Assembly (NCBI GenBank): GCA_037954325.1
Contig: JBBMNZ010000029.1
Span: 12,371,001 to 12,435,000, forward strand
From: Fistularia commersonii
Lineage: Eukaryota; Chordata; Actinopteri; Syngnathiformes; Fistulariidae
Reading direction: 5' to 3'
DNA: 64,000 nt
The notes beneath the pieces are model-generated. The model was not told where the DNA came from and did no database searches. It worked only from the letters and a program-made list of their open reading frames with translations. The translations under genes were made by a program, and so were the position numbers. This document shows positions 47,653 to 60,105 of the stretch, in pieces (position 1 is the first letter of the stretch; the number at the start of each line of letters is the position of its first letter).

Positions 47653-50600
47653 CTGCAGGAAATAAGAAACAAAAGAACAAGGGAAAATATGAAATAGACT
47701 TTAAATTCCAAAATTCAGTGCCATATTCAACTCATGAGGAAAGACTTCCACTTTGTGTAACACCGTCATGTTTTACCTGCTTGAAGAATAACAGTTGTCC
47801 GTTATTACAGCTTTTTTGATCATGACAACAAACAAGGGCAGTTGGATACTTCAATATAGAACCATACTGTGATCAATCATTTTTTTATCTGACTTGTTTG
47901 AAATTATAGCATAGGGATGAAAACTACAAAGCCTCCTGCAACTACTTTGGTAATGCAACATTATCAAATGTGTCCAATACAACATATTGAACTGTTTTTA
48001 TTAATGTGCTGATTCATTCATTAGAAACATACAAATTAAATTTGATCAAAATTAAAAAAAAAAATAGAAAATTTAGAGACACAGCATTTTTCTAAACAAA
48101 TATCTAAAAATCTAAAACTTACATATAATTCAATAATACATAATACAGATAATCAATTTTTCAAAAAATGACCGAAATAGATCAAAATTCCCCCCAAAAC
48201 ACAGGTAAGAAAAATAGCTAAGGTTAATCTTGCGAAAGCTTGCATTGCATAAAACAGAATGATCTACAACTGAATGCTGGGCTTACACTTAATACTAAAG
48301 ATTTTGTTAAGATTCAGGTAAAACTATCAGCTGACACCAGATCACATCTTAAAACTAGTTTTTGGAATCTTAAAGTTACCAAGACCCTATTGTCCTATTT
48401 GATCAATAATTTGATCAATAATTTTATCAAATTATTTATTGAAATTATTGATTTGATCAATAATTTGATCAATACTTAGATCAAATAGGATATAAATATG
48501 ATATATTTCTCAATATATCATATTTTGTACAACATTATAAAAAAAAAATAAATAAATAAAAAAAAATCACTTGTGGGCCACCATAGTTGTTTGTCATTTC
48601 AACGCTCTCTAAGTATTGATGCCATGTGTTGACCTGGCATGGGTCACATTCATTATACTGTACTGTGAAAAAACATGGAAGCTGTTCGATAACATTAAAG
48701 AAAAAGTCAAAAATGAGCTTATCAATGAAGAGTCAAAGAGGCTAGAGCAATGAACATTTTAATATATAAAATTAATCTAAATATAAAGTAAAGGTTAAAC
48801 AAAAAATAAACTGAAGTAACTCCAAAATTAATGAGGCACCTTCAATAAAATGTATTATTATCATTGTTGTTGTTGTTGCTGTTGCTTTTCAGTGGTCGCT
48901 CCGATTAAATTATTGGGGGCGGCAACTTTTGCAATGATTACTGAGGGGACCCATTAAATAGGTAAATTAATAGATAGATCATTGTCACAACTTGTTTGAC
49001 TTGTCAAAATTAAATAGCAATACCAGTTTAAACCAATAGGTGGCAAGAAAGACACAAATATGTTTCCTTTGGCTAAATAAGCTACAAGGAAGGTATATCT
49101 GAGATAATTCAGGGGTGAAATGATCTACATTTACCATTAATTCACAGAAGAATTGTAAGTTTAAATTCAGATATTTCTGAATATGAAGAGAAAAGCATGT
49201 TTGACCATTGCCAGTTTGACGACAGCACATATGTGCAGGCCTGAGAAGGTTACGTCATGACAACACCACACAAGTGCAAACCCAAAGGCAATGCATTGAA
49301 GTGCCTATTTTTACTTTTTTTTTTAAGAAAAGGATTTCACCTGAGAGTCTAAGGAACAAAATCGGGGCCATTCAAACCTGGGAATTCCTTAAGATTGCCA
49401 GTTTTAAGTCTGCAACTGGAAAATCACAAGGTGTTAGCTTGGCATAAGTGATGAAAGCCTATGTAGTTAATCCAATCTGACTGAATCTTTGGTCATCTTG
49501 GTGGTGTTCCACTGTTGCAGTTTTGACTGTTGATGATACCTTAAGATGTGCACAGGGGATGCAGGAAATGCCTCTTGTGAGGTGACAGGATGAGGAGGAG
49601 ATCCGTGCACCCTGTCGTGGGTTACGACCACAATAGTTGCTGGATATTGTAGAAACCATTATTGTTTATCATAAATAAAGCTTAAAGGAAAAACCTTTTG
49701 GTGTTTGTGAACTCAACTACTTGTAAATTTAGATATGAATTATTTCATAATATAGTATTCTGAGCCAACTTGAGAAAGTATTTCATGTCTTCTGATAGAA
49801 ACAAATGCAATTTTTAATTGATGTTTAAGAGATATGTATATATCTTTTTATCAGTGACATTAGAGGAACATTTTGACGAGAAATTCATGTGGAAATAATT
49901 CAAAACACAATACTAGATAAGTCGGTACAGAGTTTTTTTTGTTTTTTTTTTCTATCTCTTAACATCAGAAGCATAGAAGACTTGAACTTCAGAGCTGAGA
50001 ATGCACACTTTGAAAGCCCCGGCTTACTTTTCTTTTTCAGCAAATCATTAGGTCTGGAAACTTTTATATCCTTGATCATGGACAACTTTATGTGTAATAA
50101 CAAGAGCACGTTAACAAATAGATCAAACATCACATAAGAACTGGCACAAAATTACTGATAAAATCACCATATAGTAACCTGAATATTCTATTGATGTTTT
50201 GCTTCAATTTGCCAGCATTGCATAAAATGTCTAAATTCCCTTATTTCAGAGCATAGAATGAAATAAGTAAAAAAAGCTAAATATCAATGTATTAAACACC
50301 TTAAAAATGTCAAAAAAAGTAAAAAAACAACAAAAAGAAAAATTTGTAGCAAGAAATTACTTGCAAAAAGGAAAATAATACAAAATTGCCAAACATCGTA
50401 TTAAACTTGAATATTATCACACACTGTGATAAGAATTTTTTTATTTTTTTTTCTGTGGATGTTTGCTGTTTTCTTCAATATCTGCATTAACGCCTTTCAT
50501 GATGCTCATCCTTATAATTGTCCTGCACCTGGTGGCCTTACACATTGTCATCCTAATTTGTCAACAGCGTGAGAAATTGAGAATTTTCATTAGCAATCCC

Positions 50601-50867
50601 CTCCACATCATTTTTTGACGAACCATGGAACATCATGCCTACATTAAGATTAGTATCTATATCCAAACTTAACATGTAGGGGAAACAGGTGCAGGACAAT
50701 TTGTTTCAAACTCTTGATTATTTACACATGTTCCTAAGTCAACTGCTCAAAGACCTATGACTAAATTATATTGATATATCAATTAAAAGGTTTTGACAGA
50801 GCAGAGTCTGAAAAGAGTGTGTTACTTCTTTTAAGGTAATAAATTCCAGGATATATTTTTGGCTTAC
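47653..50867. other. SorCS intron, mostly unassigned
   Basis: It contains the GATC-rich palindrome at 48393-48490. A less AT-rich block at about 49440-49700, with AATAAAGC near 49673, may be the 3' end of an LTR or retroelement, but I cannot name it. Confidence 0.45.
48393..48490. repeat. Imperfect palindrome of TTTGATCAATAA units
   Basis: It starts TCCTATTTGATC and ends GATCAAATAGGA, exact inverted copies. Between them TTTGATCAATAA-like units repeat in both orientations. A second small hairpin (ATATGATATATT and its inverse) follows at about 48497-48525. Confidence 0.85.
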
Positions 50868-50991
50868 CATGGACAGCGATGAATTTCCTGTCCTGCAGAA
50901 TGGTATTTCCTGCGGACACCTGAACTGTGACCGTATTAATGCCTTCTCTGGAAAACGTGCATGCCACACTTCCTTCCAGCGTGATTACTGG
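50868..50991 (-). CDS. sorcs1: SorCS receptor exon: second PKD segment
   Basis: 124 bases, phase 0 in and phase 1 out, with donor GTAAGC. It encodes PVITLEGSVACTFSREGINT and then VTVQVSAGNTILQDRKFIAVH. The VTVQVSAGN-ILQD strand is the end of a PKD-like beta sandwich. The acceptor reads TTCCAAGCAG: using the first AG would add a Gln codon (start at 50994). I chose the second because it keeps the family spacing after the NNTE of the previous exon. Confidence 0.93.
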
Positions 50992-51151
50992 CTGCTTGGA
51001 AGAAAGTCATATCACAGAAACAGAGAGAGGGAGATGGCATAGAGAGAGTCCCTTGAGAGACCCTCATCAGCTGGTTAACGTCTCACATTGCTGTTATTTA
51101 CTCTACATGGATGTCAACATGCTGGCACTCTCTTTCTCTCTCTTACACACA

Positions 51152-51219
<68 letters not shown>

Positions 51220-52114
51220 AGTTGCAATTGCCAAAGCCAGCAACTTCCTCCTGTTCACACTTTCTTCTTTATTTGTTTCCACAGCAGCTTTGAGATGCTA
51301 ATGCTGCGATGCTTTACTACGACTGACAATACAGGGTGTCCTTGTGGAGGTCCCTGTTGGTGCTAAACAAACACATTTACACAAACACAATTATAAAGAT
51401 AGATAATGAAAGTGGAGCCTTTTGATGCACAGGGATTTAGTGTGTCTGATTATCCAGAGAGACGGTTTTATACATTATTCCTCTTCTGAGTGTGCAGGTA
51501 GTGATAACAGATAATAATAAACACACACATACACACACATACACACACACTACAGCACCAACAGCACCAATATTTATATATTTGATTATCAAAACTAAAG
51601 TGCAACACAAAAAGATTAGATCCAAAACTGAAATGCTCATCAAACAGATCGAAATGAAAGAACAAGTAAAACTTTCTTGAAGAGTTATGATGCAGAGAAA
51701 GATGAATTCCCTCAAAGCACATGGACTTTGACCATATGATGGCATGTCGCTCTCCCCTTTATTCAAAAGCAAGAAGATTGCACTTTGGTTTGCAAAAGGG
51801 ACAGCTACTACTTTCGATCATTTAGCCTTCATTTAACCACTTAAGTCTGGCTAAAACAATAACTCTCTCTTACGAGGCAAGTTTCAAAGAGGGATAGACT
51901 ATTGCAAAACACCCAAATTCTGTGTCATAAAATTGTTGTATGATTTTTACCAACATCAATTACTGTATTTTTGTTATTTATGCAGAATACTTGGTCATTT
52001 ATTAAAAATCCACAGCATGCAGCACAATGAAAAACCACTGTTGTGCATAAATGTTTGTGCTTAAGTGGAGAGAGGTCGAAGTGTCATAAATTTGAAAACA
52101 AAGCAATAAAGTAC
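50992..52114. other. SorCS intron with CA repeat
   Basis: (CA)n at 51149-51213 and a shorter CA tract at 51522-51550. Otherwise unassigned. Confidence 0.6.
51149..51213. repeat. (CA)n microsatellite
   Basis: About 30 CA units with few interruptions. Confidence 0.95.
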
Positions 52115-52248
52115 CTCAGTGTTGTTCCCAATCCACCAGATATAGATGACCGTTCCCACTTGGCCAGGCCATATAACAGCAGTAAGGTTCACTTCCTTGT
52201 TTTTCACCGCCACAAAGGGAGCTGAAAGGTGGATGAACTCCAGTCGAC
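52115..52248 (-). CDS. sorcs1: SorCS receptor exon: start of the second PKD segment
   Basis: 134 bases, with acceptor ATCCTGAATAG and donor GTACTT, phase 1 in and phase 0 out. It encodes RLEFIHLSAPFVAVKNKEVN and then LTAVIWPGQVGTVIYIWWIGNNTE, preceded by a Cys split across the junction. It has N-glycosylation sites NLT and NNT. The FVA-KNKEVN--AV-WP pattern is diagnostic of SorCS. Confidence 0.95.
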
Positions 52249-52843
52249 CTATTCAGGATCATCATCCCATCCCCGGTTAGAAACAAATGTGAAAAATTAT
52301 GTTTTTCAAAAGGGGGTGATTACAACATTTTATTTGATTCTCTCTTGTGCTTAGACTGTTGACTGCCATCTGTGCGTTATTTTTCATCAGCGGCACACCA
52401 TGGCCCAAGAGAGCTCGATGTGTAGGTCTAGCCCATAAAATTGACAGACTGGAGTGGCCACTGATGTTCCCTGATCAATAAGTGAGCTCAGTTGCATCTG
52501 CCACCCCTGAATACACAAGAGGTGGTCAACCTTGTTACATATGGAGGGGTGACAGTGTCTGTGGACAGAGCAGCTGCAAAGCATAAGCTGATTTCAGTGG
52601 AAATGTAATCGGATTTGTTCTATTTGACTTGTTTGTTATGCAGTTATGGAAGGGGTGCAAGTTTTGTGGAGAGATAAAGTACAGAACGCTGCACTCTCTA
52701 CAAATCGACAAACACAGTTTGACTGGATATGATTAAAAAAAAGAAGGAAACTAAAACAAGTAGGGCAGAATATATGAAAATCTGAAGGGAAAAAAAAAAC
52801 AAAAAACATGCACATTTATACAAGCAATACTTCAGTATCCTAC
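52249..52843. other. SorCS intron, unassigned
   Basis: No element is recognised. 52380-52600 is less AT-rich but has no visible motif. Confidence 0.5.
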
Positions 52844-53030
52844 ATGTGATGTGCAGGTAGAGCAAAGCTGTCTCGGAACCCAGCATGTTCTCCCCGATGG
52901 CGGTGACGCGGTAGATTCCCACAGTTTTGTAGACGTGTTTAATCCCATCCTGGATGGAGCTCACGTTGGAATATGTCAGAGCATGTCCATCTCCAAAGTC
53001 CAAGGTAATACTCGTCTTTGCCCCATCGCC
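52844..53030 (-). CDS. sorcs1: SorCS receptor exon: first PKD segment
   Basis: 187 bases, with acceptor TTGTCTCTAG and donor GTAGGA, phase 0 in and phase 1 out. It encodes GDGAKTSITLDFGDGHALTY, then SNVSSIQDGIKHVYKTVGIY and RVTAIGENMLGSETALLYLH. The LDFGDG, KHVY and Y-VTA-AEN-LGS motifs are the classic PKD fold marks. Confidence 0.97.
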
Positions 53031-53920
53031 CTAGAGACAACATGGTTTTTCAGGATATTTTTTCAATATTAAATATAACTTTTTTTTCCTCCAGTGGACA
53101 GATGGCTAATGATTATGGAGCTTCACAAAGTTGGCTGTCATTAATGCTAAGAGGGTAGATAATTCTTGAATGATGTCCTGTACTTTGGTGCCAAAAATAT
53201 ATTTGGTTGATGCTCATTTACTTAATCTTCCCCTTCACTTGTGTCAACTTCAGTTCCTCTGGCTTAAGAAGTCAAGCGATGCCAATAGTTTAAAAACATT
53301 CATTTAAAACATACTGCAACAGCCTTTTTTCTTCTGAATAAAAAAACAACAAAATAAAACAATAGTTTTCAGACTCTTGAAATCCGGATATATATGTTAT
53401 TGTGCTTGACTTTGCAATTTGTTTGACACATCAAATTGATCATGACTTTGTAATTGACACCTCAGCCATATTACCAGACAGCTGGGTTCCAAACTATCAA
53501 AAGACAGTTTAAATTCAAACATGCTTAATTCTGCTATTATTTAAATGATAGAATATGTCTCTTTATTTTATTACTCTATTTATTGATTTATTATCATAAA
53601 AATGATAATAAATTAATAAATAGAAAATAGAAATACAAGTCAGAAATAAAACAGGTACCACAAGCACAAACACATATTTACAGCAATTTGCAGCATTTGG
53701 TACCTTTTGAAAAATTCATAGCAATACTGAATAAAAAAATTAGAAAGGAAACAATGAGAGAAAAAAAAGGTGTAGATGAGTGTTGATAATTTAATTTGTT
53801 AAGATATAGCATATTTTTTCATGAGTAAAGCATTCATTTTTTTAAGAAAAATACTCCCTTTGCATCCTAAAACAAAGATAATAAATAGCTGAGTACAAGT
53901 AGATCACAAGAAGGCCGTAC
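53031..53920. other. SorCS intron, unassigned
   Basis: AT-rich with no recognised element. Confidence 0.55.
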
Positions 53921-54092
53921 CTCCTCCAAGAAAACAAGAAAGGTGACATTAGTGCCCATTGTGGCCGTCAGCGCACCCTCACTGGTGACCAAATGGAGGC
54001 CTCTTGGTGCCTGCATGGGACACCGCTGTCTCCGAGGTGTGTACTGAACACTGACGCCGGCTGTGCAGTTGTTAGACAGCACCTTCCTATAA
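53921..54092 (-). CDS. sorcs1: SorCS receptor exon: end of the 10CC module, start of PKD
   Basis: 172 bases, with donor GTACGG, phase 2 in and phase 0 out. The acceptor (ACCCTCAAG) is weak but is the one that completes the split Gly codon. It encodes YRKVLSNNCTAGVSVQYTPR, then RQRCPMQAPRGLHLVTSEGA and ends FLVFLEE. SNNCT is both a conserved cysteine position and an N-glycosylation site. Confidence 0.95.
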
Positions 54093-55834
54093 CTTGAGGG
54101 TATTAAGAGAACACGTTTACTGGACAGAAAACTGAAGTGAAATAATATAATTGTTTACAGATCCATAGTTTATACATGAAGCATGGAATTGAACACAGCC
54201 ACTTGTCGGTAGACTAACTAATTGTTGAAACAGGACTGTTCATGTAAAGGGTGCTGATGAACACTTTGAATTTTTACTGTGTTGTGGGAAGTGGAAGAGA
54301 ATTGATCGAACATTTAAAACATTTATCCAACTGCAAACATAGCTTTTAAGTGCTATTCTAACTTCCCTTTTTGAAATAGCTTTTAACAGTATTGCCTGCA
54401 GTTCTTGTTTTCTCCGCATTGTATGCAACTACTTGTCTAGATTTTAGGTTATAACAAACACTTGACACAGAAAAGCTTAGCTCATCTCTTTGTTGAGTGT
54501 CTGATGTTTACGTATCCATGTGTGTTTGTGTACACACGTTTGTGTTTGGTTGTGTGTGGTATGGGCGTATACGTTGGAACATTAACAGAAAAACGTTTGA
54601 CAGGAAATTTAAAATGTGAAGAGAATGTGAATGTTTAAGAGGCAGAGCAAAGTAGATGTTCTTCTATTTCACTGTTCAAAGACAGAACAGTAAAGTTTCA
54701 TTTCGAACCAACCCTTTCATAAAACTAATAAAGGAAATATATTAGAGACATGAGTGTGTGTGAGTCTCAACATGTTAACATGATTTTTGGTAGTTGGCAA
54801 GTGAACTGAAAAATGGACGGTTGTTATGGATTTCAATTACAAAAATGCAAGTATAGCCATTTTATTCAACATTATGTTGTAAAGATAAGAAAACCTACTA
54901 ACTGAAAAGTTAGTAGATGGATACTTTTTGTAGACAGTAGATATATTTAGTAGATAGATTTAAATAAATGAATGTACTAGCATGAGTTAGAAATAATAAG
55001 GTAAAGGTAAAATGTTTTTTGGGGTGATTAGTTCAACCGATTTACTTCTCTGACTATGATTATACTACTTAGCAACAAGAGCTAAAAAGGAGTAAAAAAA
55101 ATGATCCAATTTGCTGTGCTGATTCAGCAAAAATATATGATTAATTTCTACTGGCCTACATGCATTTAGTATTCAACCTGATCCTTACATCCATCATGCA
55201 TTTAATTACTTTTTTTTTTTTTTTCTTCAAGGTATATTCAGTTCTAGTCAAACACACTGAATGGCACAATATTAAGACAAAATACTGTTTTGATTTTTTT
55301 TTTTTTGGAAATACAATGATAGAGTAACATCAAGCAAATGTGATATACTATATCAAAGATATACTATATCAAAGAGCAGGTGTGATTGTGATTCTCTTTG
55401 TCTTTGTCTTGTCTTTGCCATGACTTATAACTCAGTGGTATTTTTGTTAGTAAATCTCCAATGTGGGGAGCTTGCAGAGCTTCAGTCTTTTCAGACAGAC
55501 CTCACATGAAGCAGATCTGCAGCAATATTCAAACTTTTCCAGCCCAGCATAAACATCAAAGCTTGTGTTTAAGTTAAAAAATATATCCATTAAAAGTAAT
55601 CAAATACATCCCTGGTGACCTATTAAATTACCCAGTTTCTTTTTGCATTGAATCCTGTCTCAATAACACTTTATCAAAGATTAAGATGCCATATTATTGT
55701 TTGTTTTGTAAGGGCTCATTTCATTATTCAGCCCACATTGCTCTGTCTGTCCTTGGCATCCTTGGAAGCTAATTAATGTTCAGTCATTCAACTAAAACTG
55801 ATTATACCCAAGTAACCACTGACTGAGTGTTTAC
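54093..55834. other. SorCS intron, unassigned
   Basis: AT-rich, with T-rich runs at 55210-55225 and 55290-55308. No element is recognised. Confidence 0.5.
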
Positions 55835-55948
55835 CCCGTGCTGTTTAGGAACATCATCCCTGTAGTGCAGCTCCTGGACATTAATGATGGGTGGAACCAA
55901 AAGGCGGGGGTACACTTGCCACTGGTTCGTCTCTCATAACCATAGTCA
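55835..55948 (-). CDS. sorcs1: SorCS receptor exon: cysteine-rich 10CC module, second part
   Basis: 114 bases, with acceptor TTCCTGTAG and donor GTAAAC, phase 2 in and phase 2 out. It encodes (C)DYGYERRTSGKCTPAFWFHP, then SLMSRSCTTGMMFLNST and a split Gly. The CDYGYER--G-C-PAFWF pattern is the core of the Sortilin C-terminal domain, which packs against the VPS10 propeller. Confidence 0.95.
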
Positions 55949-57309
55949 CTACAGGAACCAGAGAGAGTTAAAACACTGTGAGTGTAAAAAAAAAAAAGTG
56001 TGGGCACATTTTATTGTACAGATACCGTAATCATACTTAAAAGACCTCTTAATAACCCTTTATTCAAAATCCCTTAGAACATTGTGAATACCTTATGCTC
56101 TTAATACTCTGTGCTTAGGTTATATCATTCTGTGGTATCATTCAATCTCTCCTCTTGTGATTGGTATTCTAAGAAGAGGGCAATACACACTTTTGCATGC
56201 TTAAATAATCAAGGGTAAGGGTCACTTCCATGTTCTTTGCTGCCACAAAGTAATTTTTTTTTCTAATAATCTTCACTATGTGGCCTCATTACAGATTTTT
56301 TGTGCCTGTTAAAAAAAAAAAAAAAAAAAAAAAACTCCTACCAAATTTGTACAGAAGCCTTTCAGTTCCTCTAAAAGGACCCTGTTTGACTAAAGAATTT
56401 GAGTAGTAAAAACACAAATCATTCAATGTAACAATTTCACTGCAAAAACGACCATGGCATTCATAACTAATTCAGCTGTTTGTAACTTAACCTAAAAGTG
56501 TTATCCTTTGGAACATTGTCGCTCTCCTTATTTAACCTAATAAGACTAAAGTGTTTGTTTGCTATGCATATTACATGTCGTCTTGCAATTTGTGATCAGT
56601 AGAACCTTAATAAACCCAAAGCAAAGCATTGTCTTTTGACATGAATGCAGTTTAAGAAAACAGCTGTCCTCCTTTGTTGACAATAGGTTAATTGAATGGT
56701 GTCATACAACATTTTAAAGTATTACTTTTTGTCCTGACCAAAGTCCCAGCACTGAAATGCTGTGAAACAGCATGTGGTCTAATATTGCCCCAAAACCCTC
56801 TAATTTTCAGTTATGTAGTTTTTCTCATTTTATTTGAAATTAATTTTATATGAAACTACAAATGTTGATTAATAGTTTTTATATTTTCACCTATTTTTAA
56901 AAACATTTGCTGTGGTGTGATTCACAATTGTTTTTACACTAATTGTGTTTGATCCATCTTAGTAAGTACAGAGAAATCTTTATATAGGAGGACGATGAGT
57001 CAAAGTCAAGCAGCATTGAGTATTTAAGATGATCTCCAAATAGAATACCTTCCCTAAGAGGACTCAGTAGCAAGTTAATATACTTTAATATAGAGTAGAA
57101 CTATTATGTTTGCTAAAGTAATGGCATAAAAAAAAATGTGCATTTTGTTCATATGGAGAAGTATCAAAAAGTTGTTTAAAGAATAAATACCCTTACTGCT
57201 TGGTTAATGAATGTTAGACTACTAGAAAATCATCCATGAACCACAAGTAAGTTCATGCATTCAACCATTTAATCATCTAACTCTTAAGATGGGTGAATTA
57301 AACATCGAC
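55949..57309. other. SorCS intron, unassigned
   Basis: AT-rich, with a run of about 24 A at 56311-56334. No element is recognised. Confidence 0.5.
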
Positions 57310-57577
57310 AATGCTTTGCTACAAGCTGAGGCTGCAGGAGCAACTAGGGATGTGGCTGAGAATCCCTTCTTCATCCTTAGCAGATATCTCAGGATCAGAG
57401 GTGTTTCATACCCTTAACTTGTACACCTACTGTATCCTGAATGGGGTAGCAAAGACTGAGATAACGTTCGCCTGTAGAGGGGTTCCAGCTGCAGCTTCTT
57501 AACAACCACAGCCACCTAGAGCTCATCTTGGCTACCATGGCTATCACCTCAATAGCCTTCCATAGTTGTTTTGCACC

Positions 57578-57624
<47 letters not shown>

Positions 57625-58720
57625 ATCTTTTGCAAGATGTAGTGCACTGAAGTTGCAGGGAGGCCTCAAGAGCCAACCTTGATCTGGAATAAGGCCACTC
57701 TGGCACCGGCCTCATCAATTAGGCCCTGGTACTTTGCCTTTGTGAGCTGGAGAGAGATGGCTAGTCTTTCCTCCCGGGGCACTATTAATTTGGTCAAGAT
57801 GACGGTCTTTGCATGTCTCCTCCTGGAGGAAGACCAGCCTCTTCTTCCAAGTCCGTCGCCTAACACAGGATGGACTGTGAGTTGTTTGGTGTCTTTGCCT
57901 TGGGAGCCTTGCTGCCCTCTGTTTGGAAGGTGATGCTTCTGGGCGGTAGTGTCTGATTTTTATAGGCTTTGGATCTATTTCAGGGTGCAGAGACTTGCTC
58001 CGCACTGACAGCAGAGTAGATCCTCCTCCTTGTCCCACATCTTCAAATTATTTGGGGTAGACAAGAGGTCAGCCACAGTGCATAGTAGAAGCTCAATTTT
58101 CCCTGGTCCATCCCTCAGAGCTCCCATCAAGACAACAGCTGATTTATGACCTCATCCCACTGTGTCCAGTGGGCCTGAGATGCTTTAACACATTAAAATT
58201 CCTCCTTCACATTCTTCTTCTGCTGTTCCATGGAGCCTTTGCACCACAAGCTCTCTTCCGGTGTGGATCTTGCTCCAGTTACTCTGACCTAAGCGACCCT
58301 GACACATCTGTGCCAGTGATTTCTTGGCTGCCTCCAGTACTCTTCTGCCTCCTTCACAGCTTCCTGAGGTTTCCATTTTCTCTCACACTTGTTGGCGCTA
58401 CCTGTGTGCAAGACTTTCTCATCCTTGCACCGGAGCAGTGTGCTGCTGCCCTTGCTTTGGTGGCCTTGAATTCCTCTGAAACTGAGACAGATGGTAAATG
58501 GAGCTTTGAAGACCGGCTAAAGAGATTGACCAAACTAAAAGCTGAGGCGCCACCACCAGGGGCCACTGAAATGGTGCATCCTGCCATGATGCCTTTTTCC
58601 ACCCTCTGCCATTTGGTGGTAAAATCTCCAATACTTAACCGCTCCCTCAGAGAGTTCATGTGCAACAACAAGTGTTTGGGTTGATCAGATTTATATTCTG
58701 ATGGATGCAAAAGCTCTATT
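57310..58720 (-). mobile_element. R2-type LINE, copy 2 (internally deleted)
   Basis: The minus strand from 58720 shows GDFTTKWQRVEKGIMAGCTI, the same RT motif as at 12738-13004. It then jumps past the active site into linker sequence and the pre-endonuclease part (VILTKLIVPREERLAISLQL, 57830-57760). The poly-C and CA tract at 57578-57621 interrupts the C-terminal region. No FMDD box remains. Confidence 0.72.
57578..57621. repeat. Poly-C / (AC)n tract
   Basis: A run of about 17 C followed by about 13 AC units, inside the R2-type LINE fragment. Confidence 0.95.
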
Positions 58721-59112
58721 TATTACCTATTAACATAGAAAATTACTATTCATGTTCCATGAGCAGCTTAAATTTTGGAATGTGCTGCGCTTATTCAATT
58801 CATCATTAACAAAACCAAGAGACAACAGTCACTGTGAAAATGATGCAACATAGTATAATAGTCAATGAATATATTTGTGTGTGTGCAAGTTTACAGAAAG
58901 CCAGTTTATATTACAAATTAAGATGCATGTTTGCAGCTCTCTGATCTGGACTAATTGCAGCAATTAGTGAGACATGAAAACAGACAGGAAAGCTATTAGG
59001 CCCAATGATTTATGGTTTTGATGGGGATTATTTTTAGAGCTGCCCTTACTCTGGAGACCTTGCACACACTAAGCAAAGAAATGATGGTAACATGTTAACC
59101 AAGACTACTTAT
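58721..59112. other. SorCS intron, unassigned
   Basis: No recognised element. Confidence 0.5.
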
Positions 59113-59247
59113 CTCAAACATTAAGTCGGTGGGGACTGGTGTGACACGTTCAATGTAACAGAAAGAGTTTCTCTCATTGCGGCTGAGAAGGACAATTTGA
59201 ACACCATGTCCTCCAGATGGTAAGATTAATGTCCGCTTCATGGGAAC
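59113..59247 (-). other. Exon-like 135-base open stretch, unidentified
   Basis: Minus strand. A good acceptor (TTACTCAG) precedes 45 open codons beginning VPMKRTLILPSGGHGVQIVL and continuing through LSRNERNSFCYIERVTPVP to DLMFE. The end reads GAG-ATAAGT, one base away from the ideal donor GAG-GTAAGT. In the phase of the flanking SorCS exons it would give a stop after three codons, so it is not a SorCS cassette exon. I do not recognise the protein; it could be a dead exon, a retrocopy piece or chance. Confidence 0.3.
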
Positions 59248-59444
59248 CTGAGTAAGTTATGAATCTAAAATACTCCTCTGGAAGATGTTGGCTGTGATAG
59301 TTACCCCTGAATCCTTCATTTCAACTCAGACAGTTGAGGTAACAGTAATGTACTTGTACTTTTACAATTGATAAGACGCTGAGAAAACATGCTTCTTAAC
59401 AGCTTTCCATTATTTATTGTAGTCTTTCCTGATAGGGAGCTTTC

Positions 59445-60105
59445 CTGACAGGAACCATTCTCCTGACAACCAGTGAGCCCAGACTTGTCCATCAGATTTC
59501 TAGATGGAGAGGTGCAATTGGTCACTCCAGAGAAGGTGTCTCTGCTGCTCCAGTCAGGTGTCGGCGTGCTTTACACCACTGCATCACACGCTTTGCATTG
59601 TGCTTGGTGACAAGTGGCTTGGATGCAGCTGCTTGGCCATGGAAACTCATTATATGAAGCTCTCTGCGCACTGTTCTTCAGCTAATCTAAAGGCCACATG
59701 ACGTTTGCAGGTCTGAAGCCATTGACTCTGCAGAAAGTCGGTGACCTCTTGGCACTATGCACCTCAGCATCCGCTGACCCTGCTCCGTCATTTTACGTGG
59801 CCTAACACTTGGTGGCTGAGTTGCTGTTGTTCCCAAACACTTCCATGTTCATATGATACAGCTGATAACTGACTGTGGGATGCTCAGGAACAAGGAAATT
59901 TCACGAATGGATTTGTTGATGCACGGGTGGCATCCTTTAATTCAATGAGCTCTTGAGAGCGACCCATTCTTGCACAAATGTTTGTAAAAACTGTCGACAT
60001 GCTGAGGTGCTTGATTTTATACACCTGTGGCCTTGGAAGAGATTGGAACACCTCATTCCCATTATTCGGAGGGTTGAGACATTACTTTTGGCCATATATA
60101 TATAT
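59445..60105 (-). mobile_element. Tc1-like transposon, copy c (truncated)
   Basis: The same family and orientation as copy a. It shares CTCCTGACAACC, GCGTGCTTTACACC and CATCCGCTGACC-type stretches and ends with an inverted TIR around TTACTTTTGGCCATAT. The other end is lost near 59445. The frame is destroyed. Confidence 0.85.
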
